From Poronia punctata (lineage: Eukaryota > Ascomycota > Sordariomycetes > Xylariales > Xylariaceae), in NCBI GenBank assembly GCA_022579005.1, contig MU401883.1:1-18911 (forward strand): a DNA stretch of 18,911 nucleotides. The letters are read 5' to 3'. This document shows, one piece after another, positions 9,546 through 18,911 of this stretch. The translations under genes and the position numbers were made by a program. The notes below the pieces were generated by a model that was not told the DNA's origin, made no database searches, and saw only the letters and a list, made by a program, of their open reading frames with translations. Positions within the stretch are counted from its first letter, which is position 1. Each line of letters opens with the position of its first letter.

Positions 9546-10329
9546 TTAAAGCAAACTATACTAACTTTGCTAATAATGTGTTGCTTAAGTTGCTTTTAAA
9601 TCTTTTATATACTTAGTTAAAGTAGTATTTTAATACTTTGCTTTTAGTTAAATACAATTAAGTTTTTAGCTAACTTAAGCATATATATATAAATAGCTAT
9701 AGTTATAATATATAATTTTTTTTATATTAATTTAACTTTATTTTGCTAATATAGTATTTAAATATAAATAATACTAAATATAAACATAATAGTGCTTTTT
9801 TTAAAAAAGTTACTAAATATTTTAAAAATATATATAAGCTTAACTTTATTATATTTTTTATTATAAATAATTTTTTAAAGTAATTAGCTACTTAAAAAAA
9901 AGCAATATATAAACATTTAAATTATTTTAAGTACTTTTATGCGTTTTTTATAAGCATTTTAGCAAGCACTTTATTATTTAACGCTATATTTAAAGCATTA
10001 TAAGCTAAATTAAATAACTTATTAGTTATTTAGTATTATAATATTAATAGTTATATTGTTTAGCTACGTTTGCTTTAAGCGTTTTTTAACTTTTTTTTTC
10101 TTTTATTATACTTGCTACTTTTTATTACTTTTATTACTTAAAATACTTATTATACTTTTAAAAATAAAGCACTTTATAAAATAAGCAATATATTACTTAA
10201 AACTTTTAGTTATTTTAAAAGCAATACTATTTACTTTATATTTTTAAACGTGCTAGCATTATTTTTATATTAAATACTGTATTTTATATATAAACATTAT
10301 AAATAATTTATTAAAAATTATATTTTGCT
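9546..10329. other. gene-free AT-rich stretch
   Basis: No recognisable protein remnant, repeat array or RNA gene. Confidence 0.4.
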
Positions 10330-10451
10330 AGTTTAATAGATTATGTTAACTATATTTAGCAAAGTAGAAAGTAGGAAATAGTGCTAAGATTAGCATAGCT
10401 AGTATATATATTAAATATATAAGATTAATTAAAGTATATATATAACTAGTT

Positions 10452-10496
10452 TATAAGTGCGCGTTGCTTAACTTTTATAATTAAGCAACACTTATA
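10452..10496. repeat. 16-bp inverted repeat with 4-nt bulge
   Basis: TATAAGTG (10452-10459) and TTGCTTAA (10464-10471) pair with TTAAGCAA (10481-10488) and CACTTATA (10489-10496). The left arm has an extra CGCG between its halves, and the loop is 9 nt. Confidence 0.75.
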
Positions 10497-10568
10497 TTTA
10501 TTTTAGTTATATATTAGTTAAGCAGTTTAACTTATACTTTAACTATAAGAGCTATAAGGTAAATTATG

Positions 10569-10592
10569 CTTACTGCTTAATAAAGCAGTAAG
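10569..10592. repeat. perfect 10-bp inverted repeat
   Basis: CTTACTGCTT (10569-10578) pairs with AAGCAGTAAG (10583-10592) around a 4-nt loop. Confidence 0.8.
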
Positions 10593-10691
10593 TAAAATGC
10601 GCTTTACGCTTTTTACTTTTTTAATATTGCGCACTTTTTATTTTAGCTTTATTTTTAACGTTATAATTACTAAATAACTTAAAAGTGTTTT

Positions 10692-10730
10692 TACTTAGTG
10701 CTGTACAGCGTGCATGCTTTATACTAAGTA
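10692..10730. repeat. 8-bp inverted repeat enclosing two palindromes
   Basis: TACTTAGT (10692-10699) pairs with ACTAAGTA (10723-10730). Between them lie the perfect palindromes GCTGTACAGC (10700-10709) and GCATGC (10712-10717). Confidence 0.7.
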
Positions 10731-10794
10731 TATAAACCTTTTTTTTTATTAGTTATTATATATAACCTTGTTATTAATAAACCTAAAATAATTA

Positions 10795-10840
10795 TAGCGC
10801 AATTTGTAAAGCGCGCGGTTAATTCTTTAATTAACGCGCT
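10795..10840. repeat. GCGC-rich double hairpin, tRNA-like by eye
   Basis: TAGCGCAATTTGTAAAGCGC resembles a tRNA D-arm/A-box (GCGC stem, 10-nt loop). It is followed by AGCGCG (10810-10815), CGG and TTAATT, which pair with AATTAACGCGCT (10829-10840). There is no normal anticodon arm, T-arm or acceptor stem, so I do not call a tRNA. It could be a decayed tRNA-derived element or simply a stable hairpin. Confidence 0.45.
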
Positions 10841-10858
10841 ATATATATTATATTTTTT

Positions 10859-10879
10859 AAAATAAGCTTTGCTTATTTT
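10859..10879. repeat. perfect 9-bp inverted repeat
   Basis: AAAATAAGC (10859-10867) pairs with GCTTATTTT (10871-10879) around a TTT loop. Confidence 0.75.
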
Positions 10880-13540
10880 TTTAATATTAAATTAATTATA
10901 GCTTAATTTACTAATATATACTAAACGCTTTTTTACTTTAGTAGTAACTACTTAGTTATTTTTAAAGTAGACCTATTATTTGTTATAGCTAGCAATTAGG
11001 TTTTATATATGCTTTACTTTTTTTTTAAGCTACTTTATAAGTTTTAAATAAGCTAAGGCTAAAGTAAAAGTATATTATAATAGCAATAACTTTAACTACT
11101 ATATACTTAACTATACTTATTTATAATATAGCATTACTAACACTAAAACTGCAGCTTTTTAAAATATACTTATATATAATTATAATAATTATTTTTTTAG
11201 TTTTTTTTTTAACTTAATTTTTTTACTTTAAAAATATAATATTAAAAATATTACTATTAGCTTAACTTATAAAAGCACACTAAAAATTTTTTATAAAACT
11301 TTTTTTAAAGCTGCTAACTTTATATATTTAAACTTAAGCTTAATTTAAGTAAATATTAAATTTTATAACGTTTTATATGCTAACTAGCTACTACTTAATA
11401 TTTTTAAGTTTTTTATACTTATTTATAAAGCTAAATACTTTTTTATAATAGCTTTAAATTTTAATAGTACGTTTTAAAGCTTTACTTTATAGCAGTATAT
11501 ATAATATATGCTTAAAAATATTAAGTTATTTAAACTAATTTAAAAATATAATAAAATGCAATAATTATAGCTAATACTATACTAGTTTAAAGCGTATAAT
11601 ATTTATAAGTAGTATTTATAAATACTAAATAAATACTATTACCTTTTTTATTATACTAAATTTAATAATCTTTTTTTTAAGTAATTATTTTATAATAAGT
11701 ACTATAAAGTAAAAGCAAGTACTAATATATACAATAAACAACTGCTTAATATAAAATTTATAATTTAATAATTTTAATTATATAAAGCCTAATTATATAA
11801 TATATTAGCAAACTTTTTAAATGCTAACTATAAAACTTATTAAAAATGTTATATTTTATAGTTTTATTTTATATTATTTATAAATATTAGCAAAGCGCTA
11901 TTTAATATTACTACGTACTTTTTATTATATAATAATAGCTTAACTAAATATAATTTATTTTAGCTTATTTTAACTAAAGCTTTTAATAACTTTGTTTTAC
12001 TTTTTGCTATATGCTTTATTAAGCTTATTAAAAAGCTTGCTATTTTAGCTTAAAATAACTAAGCTAATTTAAAAATTACTTTTATTAACTATAATAAAAC
12101 AAGCGTTAATTTTTATACTAATTATATTTTACTTACTTTTTTTTAACTAACTTATATAAAGGCTATCTTGTCTTAGTTTTTTTAGCTTTAAAATAAAAAC
12201 TAAAAACCTTAGTTAGTAAGCAAAACTTATTATTAATACTTATATAGCTTAAGTATAAAAAACATTATAAGCTATTTTAGTATACTTTAGTTATTAAAAA
12301 AGATAATATATATCTTTATAGCTACTATTATATTTAATGTTTATAAACTACTTTGCTTATTTTTTTATTATTTGCTTAAAAGCCTTAGTTATAGCTATTT
12401 TAATTTAAAAAATGCTTTTAGCTAAATAAAAGCTTAATTAATTTTTTAAACTATAGTAAGCAATACTATTATAAAGATTTATATATATTAAAAAATAAAT
12501 AATTATATTAAAACATTATAGCTTAAATTTAAGCTATTTTATTTATGCTTATAATTAGTTATATAGTAATATAATTATAAGTTTTTAAAAGCATATAAGT
12601 TATTATTAAAAAAGCTTAATAAAGTTATTGCTACTATAATTAATAGTGCTTTATATAAAAGCTTGCTTAATAATGCTACTAGCTATATATAAGTTATTAC
12701 TTTGCTTAAGCTTATAAAAGTTTTTATTAAGCTATTTAAAGCTATAAGTTTTAAAAGGCCAGCTTTATATAAAAAACTTTTAAAAAAAAAGCTTTTAATA
12801 ATTTTTTAAATAATAGCTACCTAAAGTTACTATAGTTTTAAAAAGTATAATAATATTAATATTATAAATAAAGCTTATATTTAGGCATTATATATAAACG
12901 CAATACTAAGTAGTATAAATAAAACTATATTTTAAATAATAAAAACCTTTATATACTATTATTATAAAATAAATAAATAGTAATAAAAAGTATTTATATA
13001 TAATAAAAATAACTTTTATTTTAATATATTAACTTTAAACAACTAAAAAATATATACTTAAATATATATAAGCGTATATATTTACATTATGCTAAACTAT
13101 AAAAAAGCTAAGTTTTTTTATATTTAAACTTAAAAGCAAAAAAAACTAAAATTTAATTTTTTTAATATTAAATATTATATATTAAAACTTTTTAAAACTA
13201 ATATACTAAATAAAAATATATATAATATAGTAATAATAGTAGCAGTATATTTAATAATAGCTATATTGCTATTATAAGTTTAAAAAGTATATAAACAAAA
13301 GTATTTAAAGCTTTTATATTATAATTTAAAAAATTTTATTAATTTAGCAAAATTGCTTAAAAATTTTAAAATAATAATAAACTAAAAAGTTAATAACTAC
13401 ATTTTTTTATTTAAGCAACTTAAGTTAAAGTTAATAATTTAGCTAATAAATATTTTTTTAAGCATAAAACATATATTTTATATATATAAAAATTATATAA
13501 AAAAACAATTTTAGCTTATTAAGTTATTATTATAACAATT
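10880..13540. other. long gene-free degenerate stretch
   Basis: No motif of a known transposon or host protein could be read. One plus-strand segment near 12,605-12,780 is nearly stop-free (for example NKVIATIINSALYKSLLNNA) and may be a protein fossil, but nothing identifies it. A few less mutated words survive, such as AGGCCAGC near 12,757. Confidence 0.35.
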
Positions 13541-13630
13541 AGTAAGGCATAATAGCTATATATTAACACTATATAGAAGATTTTAAGTTAAAAAGAAAAA
13601 AAAAAGACTAGCTACGCTAAAATTTATTTT
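13541..13630. other. less mutated purine-rich patch
   Basis: Contains ACTATATAGAAGATT near 13,570 and an A/G tract AAAAAGAAAAAAAAAAGACT ending near 13,609, then TTATTTTCTTATTA. It keeps GA/TC pairs that are scarce around it and may mark the outer edge of the gypsy element to its right. Confidence 0.3.
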
Positions 13631-13941
13631 CTTATTACTTATATATAAATACTTAGCTAAAAATATAAGTATATAACTAATTAAATTATTTTGCTAAGTA
13701 AGTTTAGCTAAGCAAAGGCAGTATTTAATATTACTTTAAACTTACTTTATAATAACGTACGTAGTTTATAGGTTATATAATTATTTTTTTAGTTATATAA
13801 CTTTAAACTAATAAGCATAGCTATTATACTACTTTTTTTTAAAATTAAAGCTAAGGTATAAAGTGCTTAAGCTAAGGTTTTTTTTATTATAAAAGTTACT
13901 AAAAGTGCTGCTTAAAAGCTAATACTTTTTTTTTATTTAAA

Positions 13942-13962
13942 GCTAACATTTTTTTTTTTTTT
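13942..13962 (-). other. candidate polypurine tract and 3' LTR edge
   Basis: Read on the minus strand: fourteen A followed directly by TGTTAGC. LTRs begin with TG and follow a purine tract used to prime plus-strand DNA synthesis. The location, downstream of the chromodomain frame on the same strand, is right. The other LTR is outside the window, so it cannot be confirmed. Confidence 0.35.
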
Positions 13963-14149
13963 AATATTAACATAAAAAACGTTTTTAATAACTTACTATG
14001 CTTATATACTTTATAATAAGTTTTTTTTATAAATATATATTTAGTTAACTTTTTTTTATTTTAGTAAAAATGTTAAATTATAAGTTAGTTTAGTTAAGTT
14101 ATAATATAAATAATTTATTAAATATAATATAACTAAATATAAACTTTTG

Positions 14150-14660
14150 TTTTTATATTTTTAACTTAAGTAAAGCTAGTAAGTAAATAAAAGTTAAAAG
14201 TTTATAAAGCGTTAAAGCTTAAGTATAGCGTTTTATAATAAGTTGCTTGCTTTTATAAATAGCTTTAAAGTTATTTAAATAGTTTTTTAGTATTATATTT
14301 GCTATTATAGCATATAGCTATTTATTAAAACGTATTAAAAGTTTAAAAGCTAAAAAGTAGCTATTATAAAAGTTTTTTAAAGCTATTAGTATATTTTTAA
14401 AGTTGCTAGCTAAGTACTAGGCATTATTTAAGTTATATTTAATTTAGTTTATTTAATACTAAAAATGCTTATAGCGCTTAAAAAGTTTAAATTTTAAAAC
14501 TTGCTATACTTTATACTTAAGCTTTTTATTAATTTTTTTAAGTTTTAAAAAAAGTTAGATTTGCTAAGGTAAAAGGTTATTAAAAGCTTTATATAGCTAA
14601 TTAGTATAAAAAAGGTTTTATATTTTATAGGTTAGCAGTAAATTTAAAATATAACTATAG
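14150..14660 (-). pseudogene. Ty3/gypsy integrase C-terminus with chromodomain
   Basis: Chromodomains at the end of gypsy integrases bind methylated histone H3 tails and direct insertion to heterochromatin. In minus-strand codons starting at coordinates equal to 1 modulo 3, the frame runs without indel from about 14,660 to 14,150. It reads KYKV (14518-14507), matching the E-Y-E-V entry; Y-stop-I-N-stop-I-K-Y (14458-14435), matching Y-x-V-x-W-x-G-Y with Trp now TAA at 14446; and A-stop-YLASNFKN (14422-14393), matching the fungal xTWYPASNFKN block with Trp now TAG at 14419. The ALKNFY and FNKxL segments that follow match the L-x-x-F-H and R-L-x-x-W end of fungal gypsy proteins. Upstream, NLLLTYK fits the SLLxPY region preceding the chromodomain. 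Both aromatic-cage-type Trp codons became stops by G-to-A change. Confidence 0.8.
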
Positions 14661-17600
14661 CTTTTTTTTTTAAAGATTTTAAATAAATTAACTTATTAAA
14701 AATTTATATAAGTAATAAAAGCTATTATAGTAAAACTTTTTTTTTAAAAAAAACCTAGTTATAAATAAAAAAGTTTATTTTTTATTTTTTTTTATTAGCT
14801 TAAACCTTTTGCTATTTTTAGGTTTTTTAAGCAAATTTATAAGCTAAGTTTTAAACTTTATAAGTTTGCTTTATTAACTTTGCTATATACTTAGCTAGCT
14901 TATTAATTATATTATTAAGTAGTACTAAAAGCATTAAGTTAGTATATAGCTTAATTTTAAAAGCTATTTTTAAAAAGCTTATACTTAATAATAAATAATA
15001 TAATAAGTTATAAGCAAAATTAAAAGCAGCAATATAATTACTTTAATTATTTTAAAATTAGTTAGTATAAAAGTAAAAATGTTAATTTAGCTTATAGTTA
15101 GTAACTTTAATAGCGCTTTAAGTTTATAAATAATTAAAGCTGCTTTAATAATATTTAGTGCTTATTAAAATATTTAAAGCTTTTATTAGCTATAAAATAA
15201 ACTATTTTTTATTATTGCTAATTTAAGTGCTTAAAAAGTTAAAAAATTAGTATAAGTAATAGTAATACTTTTTAGCTAATATTTTAATAATATTAGTTTT
15301 TTTATTTAAAATAGTAGCAATTAAATAGCTAAACTTATTAATAAAGTACTATATATAATTATAGCTATACTTATTTTTTAGCATATTTTTTTTATTAACT
15401 ATAATAATATTTTATATATGCTAAAAAAAGGTAATAAGTATAAAAAGCTTAGTATTTTATTATAAAGGTTTTTATTACATTAATAATTTTAGCAGTTATA
15501 AATATATTGCTAAGTATTTTTTTTAAAATTAAGCTAGTAGTAGTTAATTAAAAAAGCTTAAATTATTTTATTTTAACTATTATAAGCTTAAAACTTAAGC
15601 ATATAAGCTTTTTAAATTAAAGCTGTTTAAAAAAATATTAAGCTATTTTAAGTAGTAGTTAAAATAATTAGCTTTTTTTTATAAGTGCTTAGTTTTTAAA
15701 ATTAGTTTTTTTTAATAATTAAGTTAATTAACTTTAATTTTTTTAGCATTATTAAAAGCAAAGGTATAAAAAATAGTTAAACTTTAATAAAAGCAATTAT
15801 AGTTTAAAAGTAAAAGCTTATAATATTTTTTAAAAAAATTAAAGTAAGTATTTAATTTTTTTTTTCTTAAGCTTTAATAGTAAAAAAATTAGTAGTTTTA
15901 TAAAATAGTATATTAGTAATTATATTTTTTTTTTTTAAGCAATATTTTTACTTAATAGTAAACTTATATAAAAAGTTTAGCTAAGCTACTTATTATAATT
16001 TTAAATAGCATTTAGTAAAAAAATAAGTTAAAGCTTAGTAGTTAATAAAAATAATAATTTAAATGCTTAGCAATTTATTATAAAAATAATTAAAAGTTTA
16101 AACTATAGCTAAGAACTTTTTATTTTATATTAAATAAGCTTGCTTAGTAAGTATTATAGTTTTAAAAAAATAACTAATAAGCTTTTATTTTTTATTAAGT
16201 TATAGTTAAAAAATAATATTTTTAATAGCGTTATAAAATATATTAGCTTTTATTTAAATAAAAAGACTTAGCTAAAAAAAAGCAAGTACTAGTATAGTAT
16301 AAGCTAGCTTTTTAAGTTAGTTAAAAAAAGCTTTTTATTTAAAGCTTAAAATAAAAAGTTTTTTTTTTTTTAAAAGTTAGTTTAGTAGTTTAGCAGCTTT
16401 GCTAGCATAGTAAATAAATATATAAACATAGTTATAAAAATTAAAAAATAAATAAATAATAATAATATTATAAAGTTTTAAAAATTTTTACTTTATAATA
16501 GCTTTAGTTTTAGCTAAGTTAATAAAAATGCTTTTGCTTACTTTAATAATTATATTTAAGTAATTAACTTTTTTAATATTAAATTAAAACTTATTAATAT
16601 TACTTTATAAGCTAGCAGTAAATAAGTAGTAAATAACTTTTTTATAGTTTTTTTAGTATTAAAACGTTTTTTATAAATAAATTAAAATATTATTAGTATA
16701 AGTATTAGTATACTAATTAAATAGGTTTTATAATTAAGTATTAATAAAAAACTGCTACTAAGCTAGTTTTACTTTTAGTTTAAATAATAAAACTTTTTAT
16801 TAATAAGTATTTATATAAGTATAAAAAGTAGTTAAATATTTAAAAAATAAAGTTATTTATAAGCAATAAAAAGCTTTAATAATATTAAACTTTAATATAT
16901 AGTAAGCATTATAATAGTTAAAAATAATTTTATTAATATTTAAAGCAATAATAATATAGTTTTTAAAGTAATAGTTTTACTAATAATAGTTAATATAAAA
17001 CTGTTTTTTAATAAACTTTAGTTTAAAAGCAAAAAGTATAAAAGCTATATAAAGCTTTATATAAGGTTTAATAAAACTAAAAGTAAAAAGTTTATTAATA
17101 GTTTTTTTTTTAAAAAAAATATATTTAATTAGTATTTAAAATTAAAAAGAACTAGTAAAAAGCACTTTATTAGTTAGTTTTAATTTTATATTAAAGCTAA
17201 AGTAAAAAAAAAATAAAGTATTAGCTTTTTTTTAAAAAAAAAAACTTTTTAAGTAAGCAAGTTAAAGTAAAATTAATTAATATATTTAAGTAATATGTTT
17301 TAAGTTTTTATTTATAAAAAATTTAATAAAGCTTATAATTAAAAAAAAAGTACTAATTTAAGCTAATAAGCTTTAAAGCTGCTTTATATATTTAATAAGT
17401 ATTAGCTTGCTTAAATTTAATAGTTTTAAAAATTTTTATTTTTAAATATATATTAAGTGCTAAATAAATATAGTAATTAAAATAATAACTTTTTAATTAT
17501 TTTTATTAACTAAGCTAAAAAGTTAAATAGTAGCTATAATAAAGTAAATAAAAAGCTTATTATATTATAATAGCTAATAATATTAATTTAATTTAGCATT

Positions 17601-18911
17601 TTAATAGTTAATATTTTATTAGTAAGTAAGTTGCTTAGTTAATATAACTAAGTTTTTTTTTTACTAAAAAAATTATAAGTAAATATATAGTAAAAAGTAA
17701 AGTTTTTTTAAGCTATAATAATTAGTAGTGCTTATAATTTAAAGTAATAAAATATTTAATTATTTATTATAAACTAATAATAACTTTATTACTAATATTA
17801 GTAATTTAAAAAGTTTAATTAATAAATTAGCAATTATTAATTTTTAAGCTAAGTATTAATATTTAAAAAATAGTGCTAGCAAGTTAGCTTTTATAATTAA
17901 AAAGTTAAATAAGCTTTTTTAAATAAATTAATAAAGCTTTAAATTATTTATAAAGTAGTAAAGCTAATAAAGTATTAATAAAAAAGTAAATATTTGCTTT
18001 AATATTATATAAAGTAATAGTTTATATTTTAAAGCTATTAATTTAAATTTAAATAAAATATTTAAATTTAATAGTTTTATTTTTACTATTTAATTTAGCT
18101 ATAGTAAATATATAAGCTATTATAAAAACTTAAAGTAGCTAAGCTAGTTTTTTAATTTATTAAATAAAGTAATTTTTAAAAAAGCTATTTTTTTAATTAA
18201 AACATTTTTTTTTACTTTTTTTATTAGTTTAGCAAAAAAAGCGTTAACTTAAAATTAAAAATAGTTTTTAATTATATAGCTTTTTTTATTATAATTAAAG
18301 CAAATATTATTTTTTTAATAAACTTTTTTTTTAATTTTAAATAGCTACTTATAAATAGTAAGCTTTTAAATAAAAATAAAAAGTTTTTAGTTTAAAGTTA
18401 TATTTTTATAAAATTATATTACTAGCTTAGCTTTAGCTTTTTATTTTTAGTTTTTAACTTATTAATTAAGCATTTTTTTTTAAAAAAATTTATAAAAAGT
18501 TTTATAAAAAACATTTAAGTTATAAACATAAGCATAAAAAATATAGCTAATTAAAATTTTTATATTATAATATAGCTTTTTTTTAAAAAAAAAATATAGT
18601 TTATAAGCTTAAACTAATAACTTAGTAAAATAGCTAATATAAATTTAAATATTTTAAGTAAAAAAATTATTAAAGTTTATAATAGTAAGCTTTTAAGTAG
18701 CAACTTTTATTTAGTTAACTAATTTATAAACAGTTTTAAAAACTTAAATTATTTTAATAATATATATAAAGCTTACTTTATAGTTATAAGCACTAAAATA
18801 TACTTTAATTTATTATTAAAGCTAGCTAAAAAAGCATATAAATATATATTTTAATTATTATTTTTTATTATAAAAAGTATATATATTAAAGTTAAGCTTT
18901 AAAGCAATTAT
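14661..18911 (-). other. unread remainder of presumed gypsy element
   Basis: Very AT-rich with many homopolymer runs and only short stop-poor frames on the minus strand, such as NYYFKNYIIIALNINKI near 16,930-16,977. No reverse transcriptase, RNase H, protease or zinc-knuckle motif could be recognised. Assignment to the gypsy element rests only on strand and position next to the chromodomain. Confidence 0.3.

Larger units (their letters stand above)
13630..18911 (-). mobile_element. probable Ty3/gypsy chromovirus-type LTR retrotransposon, RIP-degraded
   Basis: The strand and family are fixed by a chromodomain at 14,390-14,520, which in fungal Ty3/gypsy elements ends the integrase. The remaining pol and gag should therefore lie at higher coordinates, beyond 18,911 for the 5' LTR. 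On the minus strand a 14-A run (T-run at 13949-13962) is followed by TGTTAGC (13948-13942), a plausible polypurine tract and 3' LTR start about 200 bases after the last pol codons. I could not recognise RT, RNase H or the integrase DDE motifs, although stop-poor runs exist (for example minus strand 16,850-16,977). The right-hand part could therefore include other insertions. Confidence 0.55.

Noticed and set aside
10795..10860. tRNA gene
   Set aside because: An A-box/D-arm-like segment is present, but the anticodon arm, T-arm and acceptor pairing cannot be formed.
11270..12230. Plus-strand frame read as a possible long coding remnant
   Set aside because: Stop density over about 320 codons is close to what this composition gives by chance, and no motif was found.
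14900..14945. Minus-strand LNAFSTT as the gypsy RT block LTNAPATF
   Set aside because: It lies between the chromodomain and where the integrase core should be, so RT cannot be there; the match is short.
1..18911. Mitochondrial, apicoplast or AT-rich protist/bacterial DNA
   Set aside because: AT content alone would fit, but in-frame TAA/TAG at former Gln/Trp codons and Asp-to-Asn changes in copia and gypsy genes indicate C-to-T mutation of nuclear fungal retroelements. No organelle gene or rRNA was seen.

Overview
The window looks like a heavily mutated, repeat-rich AT isochore from a filamentous ascomycete (Pezizomycotina-type) nuclear genome. The sequence is overwhelmingly A/T and TpA-rich. 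TCA/TGA trinucleotides are almost absent, and surviving C/G sit mostly in GCT, AGC, ACT, AGT, GCA and ACG contexts. In the recognisable genes the changes are C-to-T on one strand or the other: Gln and Trp codons became TAA/TAG, Asp became Asn, Glu became Lys, Gly became Lys, and Ser/Pro became Phe/Leu. That is the signature of repeat-induced point mutation (RIP). No intact gene, rRNA or convincing tRNA was found; nearly everything is fossil.

Layout. (1) From 1 to about 2,650, plus strand: the 3' two thirds of a Ty1/copia pol gene, with integrase traces, a long reverse transcriptase and a complete RNase H tail. From about 950 to 2,626 it stays in one reading frame, and the catalytic YVDD reads YINN. 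(2) From about 2,830 to 5,810, minus strand: two stop-poor degenerate frames of unknown product, in the same phase. The longer one carries a 60-bp (20-residue) and a 75-bp (25-residue) coding repeat. (3) From 5,811 to 6,310: a less mutated gene-free spacer. (4) From 6,310 to 8,240: T-rich sequence without a recognised gene. (5) From 8,244 to 8,900: a (TAA)n microsatellite followed by about fifteen units of a 39-bp repeat, equivalent to a basic 13-residue repeat on the minus strand. A related-looking 39/66-bp array lies at 9,165-9,545. (6) From 10,330 to 10,880: a patch with five inverted repeats and GCGC-rich motifs. (7) From 10,880 to 13,540: nothing recognised. (8) From about 13,630 to 18,911, minus strand: a probable Ty3/gypsy element. 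Its integrase C-terminal chromodomain is legible at 14,390-14,520, and a T-run followed by a TGTTAGC (minus strand) at 13,942-13,962 could be the polypurine tract and 3' LTR edge. The rest of its pol could not be read with confidence.

These pieces do not form a working system. They are a graveyard of inserted elements, each inactivated by the same C-to-T process. The most interesting remnants are the unidentified repeat-coding frames on the minus strand, the precisely phased 39-bp array, and the hairpin cluster. All domain calls come from reading translations by eye; no alignment search was possible.
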